A stretch of DNA of 64,000 bases from Oxytricha trifallax (Eukaryota > Ciliophora > Spirotrichea > Sporadotrichida > Oxytrichidae). The notes under the pieces were generated by a model. That model did no database searches and had not been told where the DNA came from. It saw nothing but the letters and a program-made list of their open reading frames with translations. Position 1 is the stretch's first letter. Each line of letters opens with the position of its first letter. Shown here one piece after another: positions 36,009 to 48,512 of this stretch. The stretch is from NCBI GenBank assembly GCA_000711775.1, contig ARYC01017272.1, forward strand, positions 1-64,000. Direction: 5' to 3'. The translations under genes and the position numbers were made by a program.

Positions 36009-36794
36009 ACGGAGTCTATAAGTACAGCAATAGAGAGGGTTGAAGCTTAAGAAATGATCTAAAGATTAAAAAGCAAGGAGGATCTCTATCGATACCTCAC
36101 TCAGCATGGTAAGCATGTGACATATACTTAATCATATACTATAGTGGAATTTTCCTTCTAACGATGAAAGGTTCCAAAATTTTATTATTATAAGCTATAC
36201 CCTGTGATGAGAAGAAAGCTTTAAAAACAATGAAATTAAGTTGATAGAAATACCAAACTACCCAGAGATTTTAGTCACTAGTCTCTACGAGGATGCTATG
36301 AATGATGAAGATTTGGTAGTTTATCTTCCTACCAAGAAAAAGCTCTCTAACAAGCTTCCAGAAAGGAGCTTCTTCTTTGGTGTTCTTGGAACTTTAAGAG
36401 AGAGTTATCTCAGAGAGATCATTGAAGAAGCTCACAAAAAACGCTACTTTATATCTCATAAAAATTAAAAGAAGCAAGGCATACTAATAAGCGAGACCTG
36501 GCTCGCAGAGTTTTAGAAGTATCCATTCCTCTCTAGTAAGCTTTGATTCATAATTTTGTTGGGAAACCTAGAACTGGTATATTCCTAATGAAAGAACATG
36601 CAAAAGGTTACAAATAGAGTTAGTCACAGATTATTAATGAAGTGAGCAATAGACTTTATATAGATGTTTAAAAGACAGATGAAATGAACATAGATGCAGG
36701 AGCTGGCACTAAGCAAAGAAATATGAGCAAAAGTAAGCCATAAGAAGAGGAGAAGAAAGAGAAGCTAACTCCTTTTCTGTTAATTTAATATGTG
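36009..36794 (+). pseudogene. TBE 22-kDa-type ORF, decayed
   Basis: The start codon is ACG (36009) where the family has ATG. Then SISTAIERVEAQEMIQRLKS..DLYRYLTQH, a 36-nt GT..AG intron (GTAAGCATGT..CTATAG), and NYPEILVTSLYEDAMNDEDL to KHPFLSS-like sequence. The 26-nt intron position has GTAAGCTTTG but ends TTGTTG, so its acceptor AG is lost. Frameshifts occur near 36120-36240. Confidence 0.8.
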
Positions 36795-36899
36795 AATATA
36801 TTCATTCGTCTAACACTTATTTATAAACATTCATTCTTCCTTCTTTAGCACAATCTGTTGTTTTATCTATGCTCTCTCTTGCAACTACTCTGAATCAAG

Positions 36900-37840
36900 T
36901 ATACTGTATATATATAGGCAGGTCATGCATAAGGTTATGCAGCAGCAGAATTTTGTAGTTAGTCTTTATTTAACTCCAATAGAATTCGATTCCATTGAAC
37001 TGTGGACTATAGGGAACGTTATATAGAGGAGTTATGTTTTAATCTTAATAAGCTTTCATAGACTCCTTAGTCTTATGAACTGAGAGGTTATCAATAAACA
37101 GAATGATCTCTTACTCGTTATATTTATCTCTTAGCTTGTGAAAGAATTCTATATACTAATTTCGTTTAATAGAGCGAGGATGAATGACATAACTTATTAA
37201 CCCTGAATCTACACTAATAAAATCTAAAATTGCATGGAAGAAAACCTTCAATTTTAGTCACAAACTTCTTGTTACCTTACTTCTTGTACTATGACTTTTT
37301 AATAAAGGTGTTGAAGGTATATAAAGCTTCCATCAGCGTGCATGAACTTGATGTTATTAGTAATAGCTCTCTGCATTTAATCATATATACAGTTTAAATT
37401 ATTACTTTAAAATGGCACTGTAAATTCAATTACCCTTTACTCTGTTGAGAGATATGAAAGTATTACAATTTCGTCTATAAATGTTGGCTATGGTTTGAGG
37501 AGAGATACGCATGTCATGAAACTTGCGATGAAACATCACAGCTTTCTATTCAAATAGAAAGCGTGCCCAATACTTCAAAGTCTTCTAGCCACAGAGGTAG
37601 TCAATATGGTGCTGTGAGAACTTATATTTTCTTGCCTGGATGTTTTCAATGCCTAAGTTAAATACTAAACAGCTAACATGCAATGATACCTAATAGTTGA
37701 GGCACTCTTGCATAGGAGCTTTGCTATAGCTGCCTAATTCAGCACTGGTATGGCTTATTGTATATTAATACTAGTACCATATCTAAGCTGAAACTGTAAA
37801 TCTTAATAATTTTCATCATAAATAGACCCTAAATTTCGCT
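36900..37840 (-). pseudogene. TBE DDE transposase, decayed
   Basis: Aligned along its length with 1350-2324, including the tract encoding INNIKFMHADEA and IFYWS-type pieces. The ATG is ATA here and several frameshifts are present. Confidence 0.8.
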
Positions 37841-37960
37841 AATTGATATTTTTTATTTTGCAATTTTACCTAATTTTTTACTAACCCCAATAAGACTCTA
37901 AATTTACCCTACAAATCAAAGCACTTAAAACCTAAATAAAGGGTTCTAGGTGTTTTTATT

Positions 37961-39039
37961 CGTATGAACATAAGTTAATATACAATAGCGTAAAAATACA
38001 TAAAATTCACTAAGTTTTTACTTTAATTAACATCATTTAAATAAAGCATCTTGTGCAATAAATATGTGACCTCAATTTCAAATAACTTATTTGCTTAAAT
38101 CATCATTTATTTTTTTAAAAAAAATTAAATTAAACTGTTGAATTAATATTGGGGTTCTGAATGTGTAAGACTTTGGGTTACGCAAAAAGTTCTTTTTTAA
38201 GATTTCAATAATTTATAAATCAAATTATTCTTAAACTATCTGGAATTGTCTATTTTTAAATAATCCCAAAAAGCTCAAAAGTCCGATAATAAAAATAACT
38301 GACTCATTATAATTTATTTATTAGCTCGCCCTTGAATCAATTCGTGGGATAATATCTATAATTAAAATAAAAAGTTTATTCAATTAGAAAAAATAGAGCC
38401 TTGTAGTCTCTAAATTCACCATTCAGTAAAGAAAATAGATGGCAATAAAATTTACAACATTTCTCCTTTTTTCAATTTAGGATTCAATTTTCTAATTATT
38501 TCAACCTTTAAAAATTATGTGATTGTTATTTTTTATAATTTAGATATTAAAGTGATGTCATTTTTGAAAATTTAATTAAATAAATATATTTAAGGAAATA
38601 TAAGAAAAATGTGTGAAAAAAATTAATTGAATTAAATTTATTAAGAATGCATTTATTTAAATTGAAAATATTTCTTATGTATAATTATGATGTAATTAAA
38701 AATAGCAACTCTTACAAAAATATACCAAATTTGGATTAATAATGAGTCAAAATTAATAAGAAATAATACAATAGAAAATTTTAATAAACTGATATAAATT
38801 TTATAGTATAGTCTATTAATGAAATTTAAAATATTATAGGTATTTTATTTTATTGTCAATTACTTAAAATATAATGCAAATATTTTTATATAAATATATT
38901 GTATATAATTATAAACAAACATAAAGAAAAGATGTTGAAATGACTGAAGAGATCAATAGAAATGAAAAAGATTATTAAAAACTTTAATCACCATGGCATG
39001 GTATAATATATACTTTTCAATTATAAAAAACAATTTTTC
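37961..39039. other. AT-rich spacer, no gene seen
   Basis: No ORF of note on either strand. A/T-rich with short homopolymers. Confidence 0.45.
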
Positions 39040-39559
39040 ATTTCTATAATAAACATAAATATTTATTATTGTATAAATATAATTAATTTAAAAAAATAAA
39101 GTTGCTTATTTTAAATGTAATAGAAAGTAATTATAATATAAACATCAATGTGGATATTGGTATAGTGAAACAATTGCGATTATAGCAAAATATAAAAATA
39201 GATATTTTTATTATATTGATTTTTATCATAATAAGCTATTAATTATATTTTGAAATATTAATAATTTTTTTGACCTCATCTCAAATATTTTATTAAAATC
39301 TATTAATTATTATATTAATTATTACATCTATAATAGTATGTTCATTAAATATAATAAATTATTCTTTAATTGCATTAAATACAATAAGACTTTTTATCCT
39401 AGATCTCTATGCACTATTTCACTAGAAATAATTCATTTTTTAAGTTTCAATAAATATTCAATAAGTGTCATTGATTTTTTCCCTATATTAAATTGACTAA
39501 TCTTTTATACTCTTGAAATTTTTATTCACAAGTAAGTCTATAAATATTGGCACTAATTT

Positions 39560-40232
39560 AGTATCGCGGGGTGTTGTTAACCATTGCTCACACAAGTCCC
39601 AATTGCTCACACATTTTAATTTTTTTTCAATTTTTATCATTAAGTCTAGCAATGTAAATTCTTATTTTGAAACTATAAATTGGGCAAAACAAATAGATTT
39701 TATAGTATAAAATTGAATTTTTATAATTAACATTTGCAAAAAAATTTCTATAATAATATAAATTTATGACTTAACAATAGCTTTTGACATTATAATTATT
39801 TTCATAAAAAAAAAACTCTATCAAATTAATATTTCAAGTTAAGAATTAGGCATATTTTATTTTTTAAATTATTCTATCAATTAAAAAAAATCATAAATAT
39901 ATTTTAAATATATCAATCTAGTATTCAAAATACAAAAACTTGAAAGATTAAAATATAATATCTCAAATTTCTTATTTGAAATATTGGTCTAGCTATTGAT
40001 AGTTATAAATACTGTAAACCAGATAAATGAAGAAGAGCTATTGTTAAGTCATGAAAATATATCATTATGAATTTGCAAATTTTAATTATAAAAATTTCAA
40101 TTTTATACTATAAAGTCTATATTTATTGCCAAATTTAGAGTTTATAATAAGAATTTATATTGCTAGACTTAATGATAAAAATTGAAAAAAATTAAAATGT
40201 GTGCAATGGTTAACAACACCCGTATTGCGTTT
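39560..40232. repeat. Palindrome with arms of about 170-190 bp
   Basis: Left GGGGTGTTGTTAACCATTGC and right GCAATGGTTAACAACACCC are reverse complements. The pairing extends inward through the AAGTCTAGCAATGTAAATTC region. The centre is 300 bp of AT-rich DNA. Confidence 0.75.
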
Positions 40233-41355
40233 CAAAATTATCTATTTTTATGTGTAATCAATTGTAGAATTAAAAAACAATTTAATGATTTTAGTTAATA
40301 CTGTTTTTGAAAGTAAAAATGAAGAAAGTATTAGTTATTTATTTTTAAAAAAAGGTGCTGTAGTCAATTGCGAACTGTGGTAACAATTGCGACCGTAGTA
40401 AAATCTTCAATATAAAAGAGAAAGGGTTTTGAGAGAGGGCTTAAAGGTCCCCTCACGTCTCATTCAACCTATTATTTATTGAATTAATGCATTAATTTAA
40501 TCTTTATATATATATCTTGTATCAATATTTCTAAAGCTGTCAAACACAATTCTAATCACTAAATTTAAGGTCTAAAAATAATTTGTTAGCAAAATTTTTC
40601 AAAGCTTGAGAAACATAAGCAAAGAAAAAAAGCTAATTGAATTGGAAATCTTTTTTTAAAAGATAATTTAAAAATTAGCGAATTACTATGGATAAATTCT
40701 TAATTTACGCAGTAATACTGAAGATAAAATTATTAAAAGATAAATTTCGATATGGTTTAATCGAGGAAAGAAGACAAAATTTTTAAATTTTGAATGCTCT
40801 CAATAGAGAACAATAACATTATAAGATAATATCATAATATCTTGAGTGAGACATTATTGTCCATTGAATTGGGTGGACAAGTTTTATTTGCATCGATTAT
40901 GAAAATCTTAAATGAGACAAAAAATCTATAACAAAATCTTAAATTGGGTTAAAAAGTACAAATTAAACATAGTAATTTAATTGAAAGTCTCTTGTCAGAT
41001 CTCAAATATCATATCAAACTTGTAAATAATACATCATCAGGAAACCTAGAATAAATTAATCCACATAAAATGAGACTTATTTTTATTTTTTTTTAATAAA
41101 AAAATGAAAAATGTTTATAAAACATCTAACAGACAAGTAAAATATATGATTATTAACGATTTAGTTTTAATCTAAATATTTCAATTCACCATAAAATAGG
41201 TTTAGTGAGTTATATGGAGAATTTCCCTAATTCTAAGAGCTGCCGTCTTCTATACCTCTGTAATTACTATTTTATCGTTATTCAATAGAAGAGTTCTGAA
41301 CTTTGTGAACCATTAGAGTTTGCACCTTAAAAAACTTGCTTTATTAATTTAAACA

Positions 41356-41777
41356 CTATTGTAAGAATACATTTGATTTGGGAAAATAAATTATAATTAA
41401 ATTATTAATTATTCAAAATCATGGTAGTTAACTTTCTGGAAACCTAGACAATATGGTACTTGATCGATAGGGAATTTAAAATTAGCTGGACTTTACTATT
41501 GCAGTACCCCTCTATCGCATTCCTGAAGCGCGATAAACCGACTTTAATTTTGGGTGATTTGTTTAGATGATTTTAATGTCAAAATTAAAGTCGGTTTATC
41601 GCGCTTCAGGAATGCGATAGAGGGGTACCGACAATAGTAAAGTCCAGCTAATTTTAAATTCCCTATCGATCAAGTACCATATTGTCTTGGTTTCCAGAAA
41701 GTTAACTGCCATGATTTTGAATAATTAATAATTTAATTATAATTTATTTTCCCAAATCAAATGTATTCTTACAATAG
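41356..41777. repeat. Near-perfect hairpin, about 197-bp arms and 27-bp loop
   Basis: Left arm 41356-41552 and right arm 41580-41777 pair almost throughout, including GAAGCGCGATAAACCGAC and its complement. Only a few differences are seen (GCAGTACC against GTCGGTACC). Such a short loop makes the sequence hairpin-prone. Confidence 0.9.
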
Positions 41778-42510
41778 CACTCTCATATAAATTGAAAATT
41801 TTACCAGAGTTCGCAATTGACACTCACAGTTCGAAATTGTAAACACAGTTTGCACTGTTAGAAATTTACTATAACATCCTTAGAGAGTTATTTACCAATC
41901 AAAAGAATTAATATTGTCAAATGTAAGAGTATATATATAAAATGTTTAAAGTTTAATAATATAATATATTAAAATAAGATTTTTAATTAATAATAGCTTT
42001 TTTTAAGATTAGTATAAATAAAAATTTTAGTTACAAAACTTCATTATTTTAAAAATGAGAATTTGTCATGAGCCCTCGTAATAAAAATCTTATGAGAATT
42101 TCACATTATTTTGAGTAGTTGATATAGAAACTTGTTTTCTAATTTCGAATGAATTCTCAAGATTATAAACTATAAACTGTAAATATAGTTTGGTAAGTTA
42201 AATACAATAATTTTCCCATAAATAAAATAATTAATTGATTTTAATAAAGCATTTGAGATGAAGTCCAAATTTATTAATATTCAAAAATATAATTAATAGC
42301 TTATAATAATAAAAATCAATATAATAAAAATAACTATTTTATTTATTGCTTCTATAATCGCAATTATTTCACTATACCAATATCCACATTGATTTTTATA
42401 TAATAAATACTTTCTAGAAAATAAGCAACTTTATTTTTTAAAATAAATTATAATTATACAATAATAAATATTTATGTTTATTATAGATTAAGAAAAAAAC
42501 ATTGAATTAA

Positions 42511-43130
42511 TTAAATAATTGAATAATATAATTTATTTACATATTTACTTAATTTCTTATTTTTTCTTATATCAATACAAATGAAGAAAAATATTTTTAT
42601 TTAATTATGTTTGTTAAGGAAACTCGTTCAAGTCATTAATATTTCTATATTTTCTATATAAAATAAAATATTTTTTATATTTTAAAAGTCTATGTCAACT
42701 TCATATTCAAACAACTTATCGAAATTATTTTTGAAGATCTTTTATAAATCCCTAGGAAAACTATACCATAATGTCTTTGCTAAGGGTAAGGGACCCAAAC
42801 CCTTGTATAAAACCCAATAATATTTTATTATCAAATTATCGAGAATTAGTAGTTATTAAAAAAATAAATTAATAATTACTGCATTAATAGTTAATATTTA
42901 TATTTATTCATTTGAATAATCACAAACTAAATTAAACAGAAGGAGAAATCAACTCTCTTACATTTTGTCATAATAATATAAAAATTTGAAATATGAAATT
43001 TCTTGAATATTAAGATTGTTTAAATTATTTGAAGATACAGTTTTTTATAATTATTTATTTGAATTGTTTTGATATTTTATAATTATAATTATTTCAGGAC
43101 AAAATTGTAATAATAATATTATTTTGCAAC
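42511..43130. other. AT-rich spacer
   Basis: Nothing recognisable apart from A/T runs. Confidence 0.4.
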
Positions 43131-43950
43131 TTAGTAAGGTAAAAATTTTGAAGTATAAGTGAAATTTTATATTAATCAAAATTGCTAATAACGTGAATTA
43201 GGTAGAAGTCTTAAAACAATAAGTCAAGACTTAGTAAATGGACTATAGCGTATATTTGAACTAGAATATCTCAAGTTGTTATTTATGAATTAGTCTGAGA
43301 TATTTACACTCTGATCTTGAGCTGATATCAGCCCATTGACCGCTGATATTAGCGCAATGTATCGTAAAAAGCTCCACTTCGAACGACATCTCGCTGGATC
43401 CACATTCTTAATTCATTGGTCTCTGAGAGCTTTAATTGCCCTCATTTTTAATAATTCTTAATTAATCTTAATTAATTTGATGATTAATTAAATTACGCAA
43501 TTTACTAATTTAATAATTTATCACAAATCAGATTTCTCTATAGTGAAATTAATCTAAGTTTAAACTTTTTAATTTTTCATTAAAAATTAAAATCAAATCA
43601 TCAAATTAATTAAGATTAATTAAGAATTATTAAAAATGAGGGCAATTAAAGCACTCAGAGGCCAATGAATTAAGAATGTGGATCCAGCGAGATTTCGTTC
43701 GAAGTGGAGCTTTTTACGATACATTGCGCTAATATCAGCGGTCAATGGGCTGATATCAGCTCAAGATCAGAGTGTAAATATCTCAGACTAATTCATAAAT
43801 AACAACTTGAGATATTCTAGTTCAAATATACGCTATAGTCCATTTACTAAGTCTTGTCTTATTGTTTTAAGACTTCTACCTAATTCACGTTATTAGCAAT
43901 TTTGATTAATATAAAATTTCACTTATACTTCAAAATTTTTACCTTACTAA
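43131..43950. repeat. Near-perfect palindrome, about 360-bp arms and 100-bp loop
   Basis: Starts TTAGTAAGGTAAAAATTTTG and ends with its complement. The arms (43131-43494 and 43596-43950) contain TCAGCCCATTGACCGCTGA and TGGATCCAC tracts and differ at only a few places. There is no ORF. It is an individual foldback element, not related in sequence to the hairpin at 41356-41777. Confidence 0.9.
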
Positions 43951-44045
43951 TTATTTTATATTAATGTTTGAATTATTTTTGAAACTATTTTTTAAAAATA
44001 TTTATTATTTTAAAATAAATAAAATATTATTAAATAAAAAGACCT

Positions 44046-45430
44046 AATGTGGAACCTAAGCTTAATACCTAGGCATCCATAAAATTGACACACTTAGACC
44101 ACACATCTTTCGACTTCTTAAAACTTAAGATAACAAGTTTATAAAGTCAACAAAGTTAAATCACCTCATCAGATTTCTGAGAAACAACATTTTCCTACGG
44201 GTAGCAAAAATATATTTTAGCAATAAAATCAAACATCCATAGAGAACTATTGAAATTTCTCTTGCAAAAGGATAAAATCAATGGATTTATGATAAGCAAA
44301 CTGGCTAACTTCAACAAATGGAAAACTATACAGGATCTATCCTGGTTCATCCAAGACATCTTTAAAAGTGAATATTTCTACATTAGGAAGGCTACTATGA
44401 CATCATTGATCGGTAAATTAAGGAAGATCAGATTCTAACCAGAAAAAATCCGATCAGATTTTGAAGCACTAACTAGTGACATGGTTGCTACTGCCATAGA
44501 CTTTACATAAGTGGAACAACGTACCTGCATAGATGTCTTTCATCACGATGTCATTGAATCAAATAGGAAAAGACTAGAACAATACTTACTCAACTTGAGT
44601 TAAATATTTACTAAGGAAATAATTATTTAACCTCGGTCCCCCTAAATCCATAAGACTAGCCTTGATATCATTGTGAACAACAGCAAAAATCCCAAAGACT
44701 TTAGACTTTAAACTCCCAAGAAGGAAAAAAAATCTCGCCGTAAGCAAAAAGAGCAGAGTTATACAATTAAGGAACCACTCATATACTATATGATAAAATA
44801 GTATAGTTCCAACTTTACCTAAAAAACTATAAATCTGAATTCCTATAATAAGTTGTTAACAAACCTGCCACATCACTTTTGAGTTACCCCTGAGCCATCG
44901 AAAAGCTATATCAACTAAATTGGAAGTTATTTAACATAAATCTACTCCCCATTAATTCTATAAGCTTGCTAATTAGCAGCACATATATGTACATGGAACA
45001 AGAAACAGACTTTCCTGAAACTGGATGAAGACTAGATAGAAAATCTTAACAGCATTTTGGGAGTCTCAATACTTGTATCAACTATCCAAACTGGTATCTA
45101 TATAAGAAACGCTCTGAAGAACATACAGTCTTAACAAAACAGATGGTAAATTAATAAAGAAGATTACTAAAAAGTAATCTAAACTCTCACAAAAGAACTT
45201 AAACTAAAACTAGGGTTAGAATATTAAGTGAAAAAGTTGATTGCCAACTACTAAGAATGGTTTAAAGAGCAATACTAGATTAAAAGAACTTTGAAGAAAA
45301 ACAATACCCTGAGAAGTTTGAAACATTAAAGTCTAATACAAAGGAATGATATGCTTATGAAGAAAAGAATTAGAATCTTAATTGAGCTAAAATTATAACT
45401 ACATATAAAAGGGCTAGACTCTTACATATA
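44046..45430 (+). CDS. Unrecognised large ORF broken by two in-frame TGAs
   Basis: One + frame, read with TAA/TAG as Gln, is open from about 44046 to beyond 45430 except for TGA at 44178-44180 and 44879-44881. It reads KLNTQASIKLTHLDHTSFDF, then IHRELLKFLLQKDKINGFMI, FNKWKTIQDLSWFIQDIFKS, FEALTSDMVATAIDFTQVEQ, a basic stretch KKEKKSRRKQKEQ, and after the second TGA EPSKSYINQIGSYLTQIYSP and YQVKKLIANYQEWFKEQYQI. It has no signal peptide or membrane segment, and I recognise no family. It sits in the palindrome field with a microsatellite at its 3' side, so a germline-limited or transposon-borne gene is possible. The TGAs suggest decay, perhaps from TGG. Confidence 0.5.
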
Positions 45431-46030
45431 CCAACATATATATATATATATATATATTATATAAGATGGGAGGGTCCCCAGAGACCTCAATGTGATCACA
45501 TTATTATTATTATTTATTATTTAAAAATGAAATTATTTTTTGTTAAAATGATTAATAAATTTATGCAATATGCTATATAGCATACATTGTAATTTTTTTT
45601 ATATATAATAAAACAACAAATTTAAAAATCTTTTAATCTCTGATAAGATGTATATTTATTTATATTATACTTTTGGCGAGTGAATAAATTTCTTTTCATT
45701 TTAATTAAGTTTTTATATTCAATAATAATTTTGATTATTTAATTTATACACATAAATTACAAACCATAATTCATAAAATAGCGAATTTTTAGATATTCTT
45801 ATATTTTCAAATAAATTATTAATAAGTACTTTGAAAAATTATTAATTATACTATTATTAGCATTGAAAATATAAATAAATGATATAGATTTATAATGCTA
45901 ATCTTTAGTATTTATGCGTTTTTATATTCTGAATTTTACCATTATTTTAACAGATTGGCTATCAGTATTTAGCACTTTGAATTCCTACCTAATAATATAT
46001 ACATATCTATTATAAAGGAGGAAAAATGAA
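45431..46030. other. Microsatellites and AT-rich spacer
   Basis: Contains (TA)n at about 45438-45462, then GGGAGGGTCCCC and (TTA)n at 45500-45515. No gene is seen. Confidence 0.45.
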
Positions 46031-46673
46031 AAATTACGGGTGGTACCTGTCTCACACCCCCCACTTCTTATATAGTAAAAATAAGAACAGTAATTATCTA
46101 ACTAGCCAAATTTCGGTCGAAAATTACGAATTTAATAATTAAAAAGTTTTTTGGTAACACTTTGAAGTAATATGATTTTGAAAAATTTATAGATTTATCA
46201 TAAAAATACATATATAGATAGTTGATTTATGATAATTTTTTGGTGATTTTACTCAAATAACTTTCCCTTTTTAACTTATTGTATAAATTGTACTGAAACT
46301 TAGAGTCTATTTGAAATTGAATTAAGATTTAATAAAGTGAATAATCAATCATTTTAGTAATAATATTGTTTTGTCATTTCAAATATCAGAAAACGTTGTC
46401 TCGAAGTTTCAGTACAATTGATACTATAAGTTAAGAAGTGAAAGTTATTGGAGTAAAAAATCACCCAAAAAATTTCATTAACAACTATTTATATTTGTAT
46501 TTTTATGATAAATCTATAAATTATTCAATTTTTTATTGCCTCAAAGTGTTACCAAAAAGTTTTTAAATTATTTAATTCTTGATTTTCGACCAAAATTTGA
46601 TTAGTTAGAGAACAACTGTTTTTATTTTTACTAGATAAACAGTGGGGGTGTGAGACAGGTACCCCCCAAAATT
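46031..46673. repeat. Palindromic element, about 260-280-bp arms
   Basis: Left end GTGGTACCTGTCTCACACCC and right end GGGTGTGAGACAGGTACCCC. The pairing runs inward through CTTTGAAG.., TTATCATAAAAATAC.. and GTACTGAAACTT.. to a loop near 46300-46390. There is moderate divergence and no ORF. It lies 160 bp from the start of the outer TBE. Confidence 0.85.
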
Positions 46674-47231
46674 ACTAAGGTGCTTATTGCTAAAAAATTT
46701 TATAATTTTTTTGCAAAAACTAATAGTAGCAAAAATCCCATATAAAAGATCTTTATTAATTTCAAGAATGTTCATGAACAAGGCTAGAGAGCTTGAACCC
46801 CGTATTAGACTAGTTAGCATATGATTTATAGTTTCTCAAAACCCCTTAATTAGATATTTATGTTGTTTGATTTGTAGGGTAAAGTTGGAAATTTTATTTT
46901 AATTTTAGAAAAATAAGGTTTCAAGATAATGTAATGTATAATTAATTAATTAATTTTAGTAGAATTCATTTCAAACTTATAAGATGCTATTTTTGTTAAC
47001 CTCGGGAATATTGCTGTCCCAAGTGGATATAACATTTTATCAAATGTTTATCTCTGATTATAGGGAGCACTGACTATTATAATATGTACTATCTTTTATA
47101 TTACCTTGCATATATTTTCTTACTTGAATAGTTTCTTAGTTTAACTGATTCAAAACCCCAAAACCCCTTAATGAGGTTTATAAGTGCTTTGATTTGTAGG
47201 GAATTTGTTAGGGGTTGGGGTTATTAATTAA

Positions 47232-48278
47232 ATGCGAGACAAAAATAGCAAGCTTTTGGGGTCTATTTATGATGAAGAGTATATAGATTTAGTGTTTAAA
47301 CTGCGTTATGGATGTGATATGTATAGTGAATAAGTCAAACCAGTACTGACCTATAAGTCTATTGCAATGCTCTTAAAGCGTAGTCCATCAACTGTTCGCT
47401 CTCACTGCTTGAAAGCTTTGTAATTAAAGTAATAATAGCTGAATTCTTAGCCTAAGAGGAAGTCAAAGTTTCTTTAGAAGCATATTGACTATCTTATTAA
47501 TGAAAAAACTTTGAAGTATTGGGCTCACTTCTCTCTCGACTAACGAGCTATTATGTTTCACCGCCAGTTCCCTGAGTTGAAGATCTCTGCATAATCTGTT
47601 GCAAACATTTATAAACGAAACGGTATCTCTTATAAAGGTGTAAATCGTATCAAGAGAGTAATTGATTTCACTCTGCCATTTTACAACAACAACTTAAATT
47701 ATATTTATAATTAAATGCAGAGAGCCTAATAGAATAATATTAAGTTTATTCATGCTGACGAGGCTGTGTTTACCTTCAACACTTTCATCTAGAAGTCTTG
47801 GTATAAGAGGCATAGTAATATAGAAGTATATGACTAGAAAGTCAAGGTATAAACAATGGCAATTCTTGGAGGTATTAGCGAGGATGCTGGTTTAGAAACT
47901 TATGTTATTCATCCTCGCTCTATTAAGACAGAGCAGTATATTAAGTTCTTAGAGCAGCTGAGAGAGAAGTACCCTGAATAAGAGATTATACTGTTTGTTG
48001 ATAATCTTTCAGTTCATAAGACAAAAGATACAAGGAAGAGTTATGAACAACTTAGAATAACGCCAGTGTTCAACGTACCTTACAGTCCATAGTTTAATGG
48101 AATTGAATTCTACTGGGGTATACTAAAAGGTCATTATAAGAAACTGCTGCTATACCACCTGATGCATGACCTACCCATTGATACAGTCGATTTTATAAAA
48201 AGTTCAGCTAAGAGAGTTGATAATTAGTTGGCATAAAAGTGTGCTAAAGAAGGGAGAGGAATGTATAAAATAATGTGA
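47232..48278 (+). CDS. TBE DDE transposase, intact, 348 residues
   Basis: ATG 47232 to TGA 48276-48278. It starts MRDKNSKLLGSIYDEEYIDL. A helix-turn-helix-like part lies near residues 40-70 (SIAMLLKRSPSTVRSHCLKA). The catalytic triad is D176 (HADEAVF), D257 (FVDNLSVHK) and E292 (NGIEFYWG), spaced D-x34-E as in IS630/Tc1/mariner relatives. Around 15 TAA/TAG codons are read as Gln. Product: strand cleavage and transfer at TBE ends. In Oxytricha, TBE transposases are reported to be expressed in development and needed for correct genome rearrangement, so purifying selection on such copies is plausible. The start is 55 bp inside the TIR end, so the promoter must lie within the terminal repeat. Confidence 0.96.
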
Positions 48279-48512
48279 AAATTTGGATGAAAGATTAATT
48301 TGATAAATACACTTTGAGATATATATCTAGCTAGTTATGTACAAGAGAAACCATTAATACACTCTCTGATAAATGTGAGATTTGGATGGCTCATGCTAAG
48401 AAACAATGTTAGAGCTGCCCATCAGATGGAATAATACATATAGGAGAGTATGATTGAGCAGCATTAGTAGAGTGAATAATCAAATATGTCCTTGAACAGT
48501 TTCTTCACCTTT

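Larger units (their letters stand above)
33906..37957. mobile_element. Full-length decayed TBE transposon, 4.05 kb
   Basis: The left TIR starts CAAAACTCCAAGACCCCTTA at 33906, and the right ends GGGTTCTAGGTGTTTTT at 37957. Direct ATT at 33903-33905 and 37958-37960 is the target duplication, of A-N-T type. Order: zinc-finger/kinase ORF on -, 22-kDa ORF on +, transposase on -. All three are degenerate. The length is the family's usual length, so no cargo is present here, unlike the two nested TBEs further right. Confidence 0.9.
39040..42510. repeat. 3.5-kb nested inverted repeat
   Basis: Outer arms, about 39040-39300 and 42243-42510, are diverged reverse complements (CCATATTGGTATAGTGAAACA-like tracts, AATCAATATAATAAAAAT). 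Two further palindromes lie inside (39560-40232 and 41356-41777). A third pair flanks the inner palindrome: CAATTGCGAACTGTGGTAA near 40358 and its partner near 41815. This is a stack of foldback elements inserted into each other. No ORF is visible. Confidence 0.7.

Noticed and set aside
44879-44881. TGA read as Trp or selenocysteine
   Set aside because: Clear genes in the window end at TGA, and no supporting element was seen; a nonsense change from TGG is simpler.
39040-46673. CRISPR-like or satellite array
   Set aside because: The repeats are inverted pairs of different sequence, with no regular direct repeats and spacers.
47151-47170. C4A4 repeats as internal telomeres
   Set aside because: They occur as inverted pairs with ATT target duplications and adjoining TBE ORFs, so they are transposon ends.
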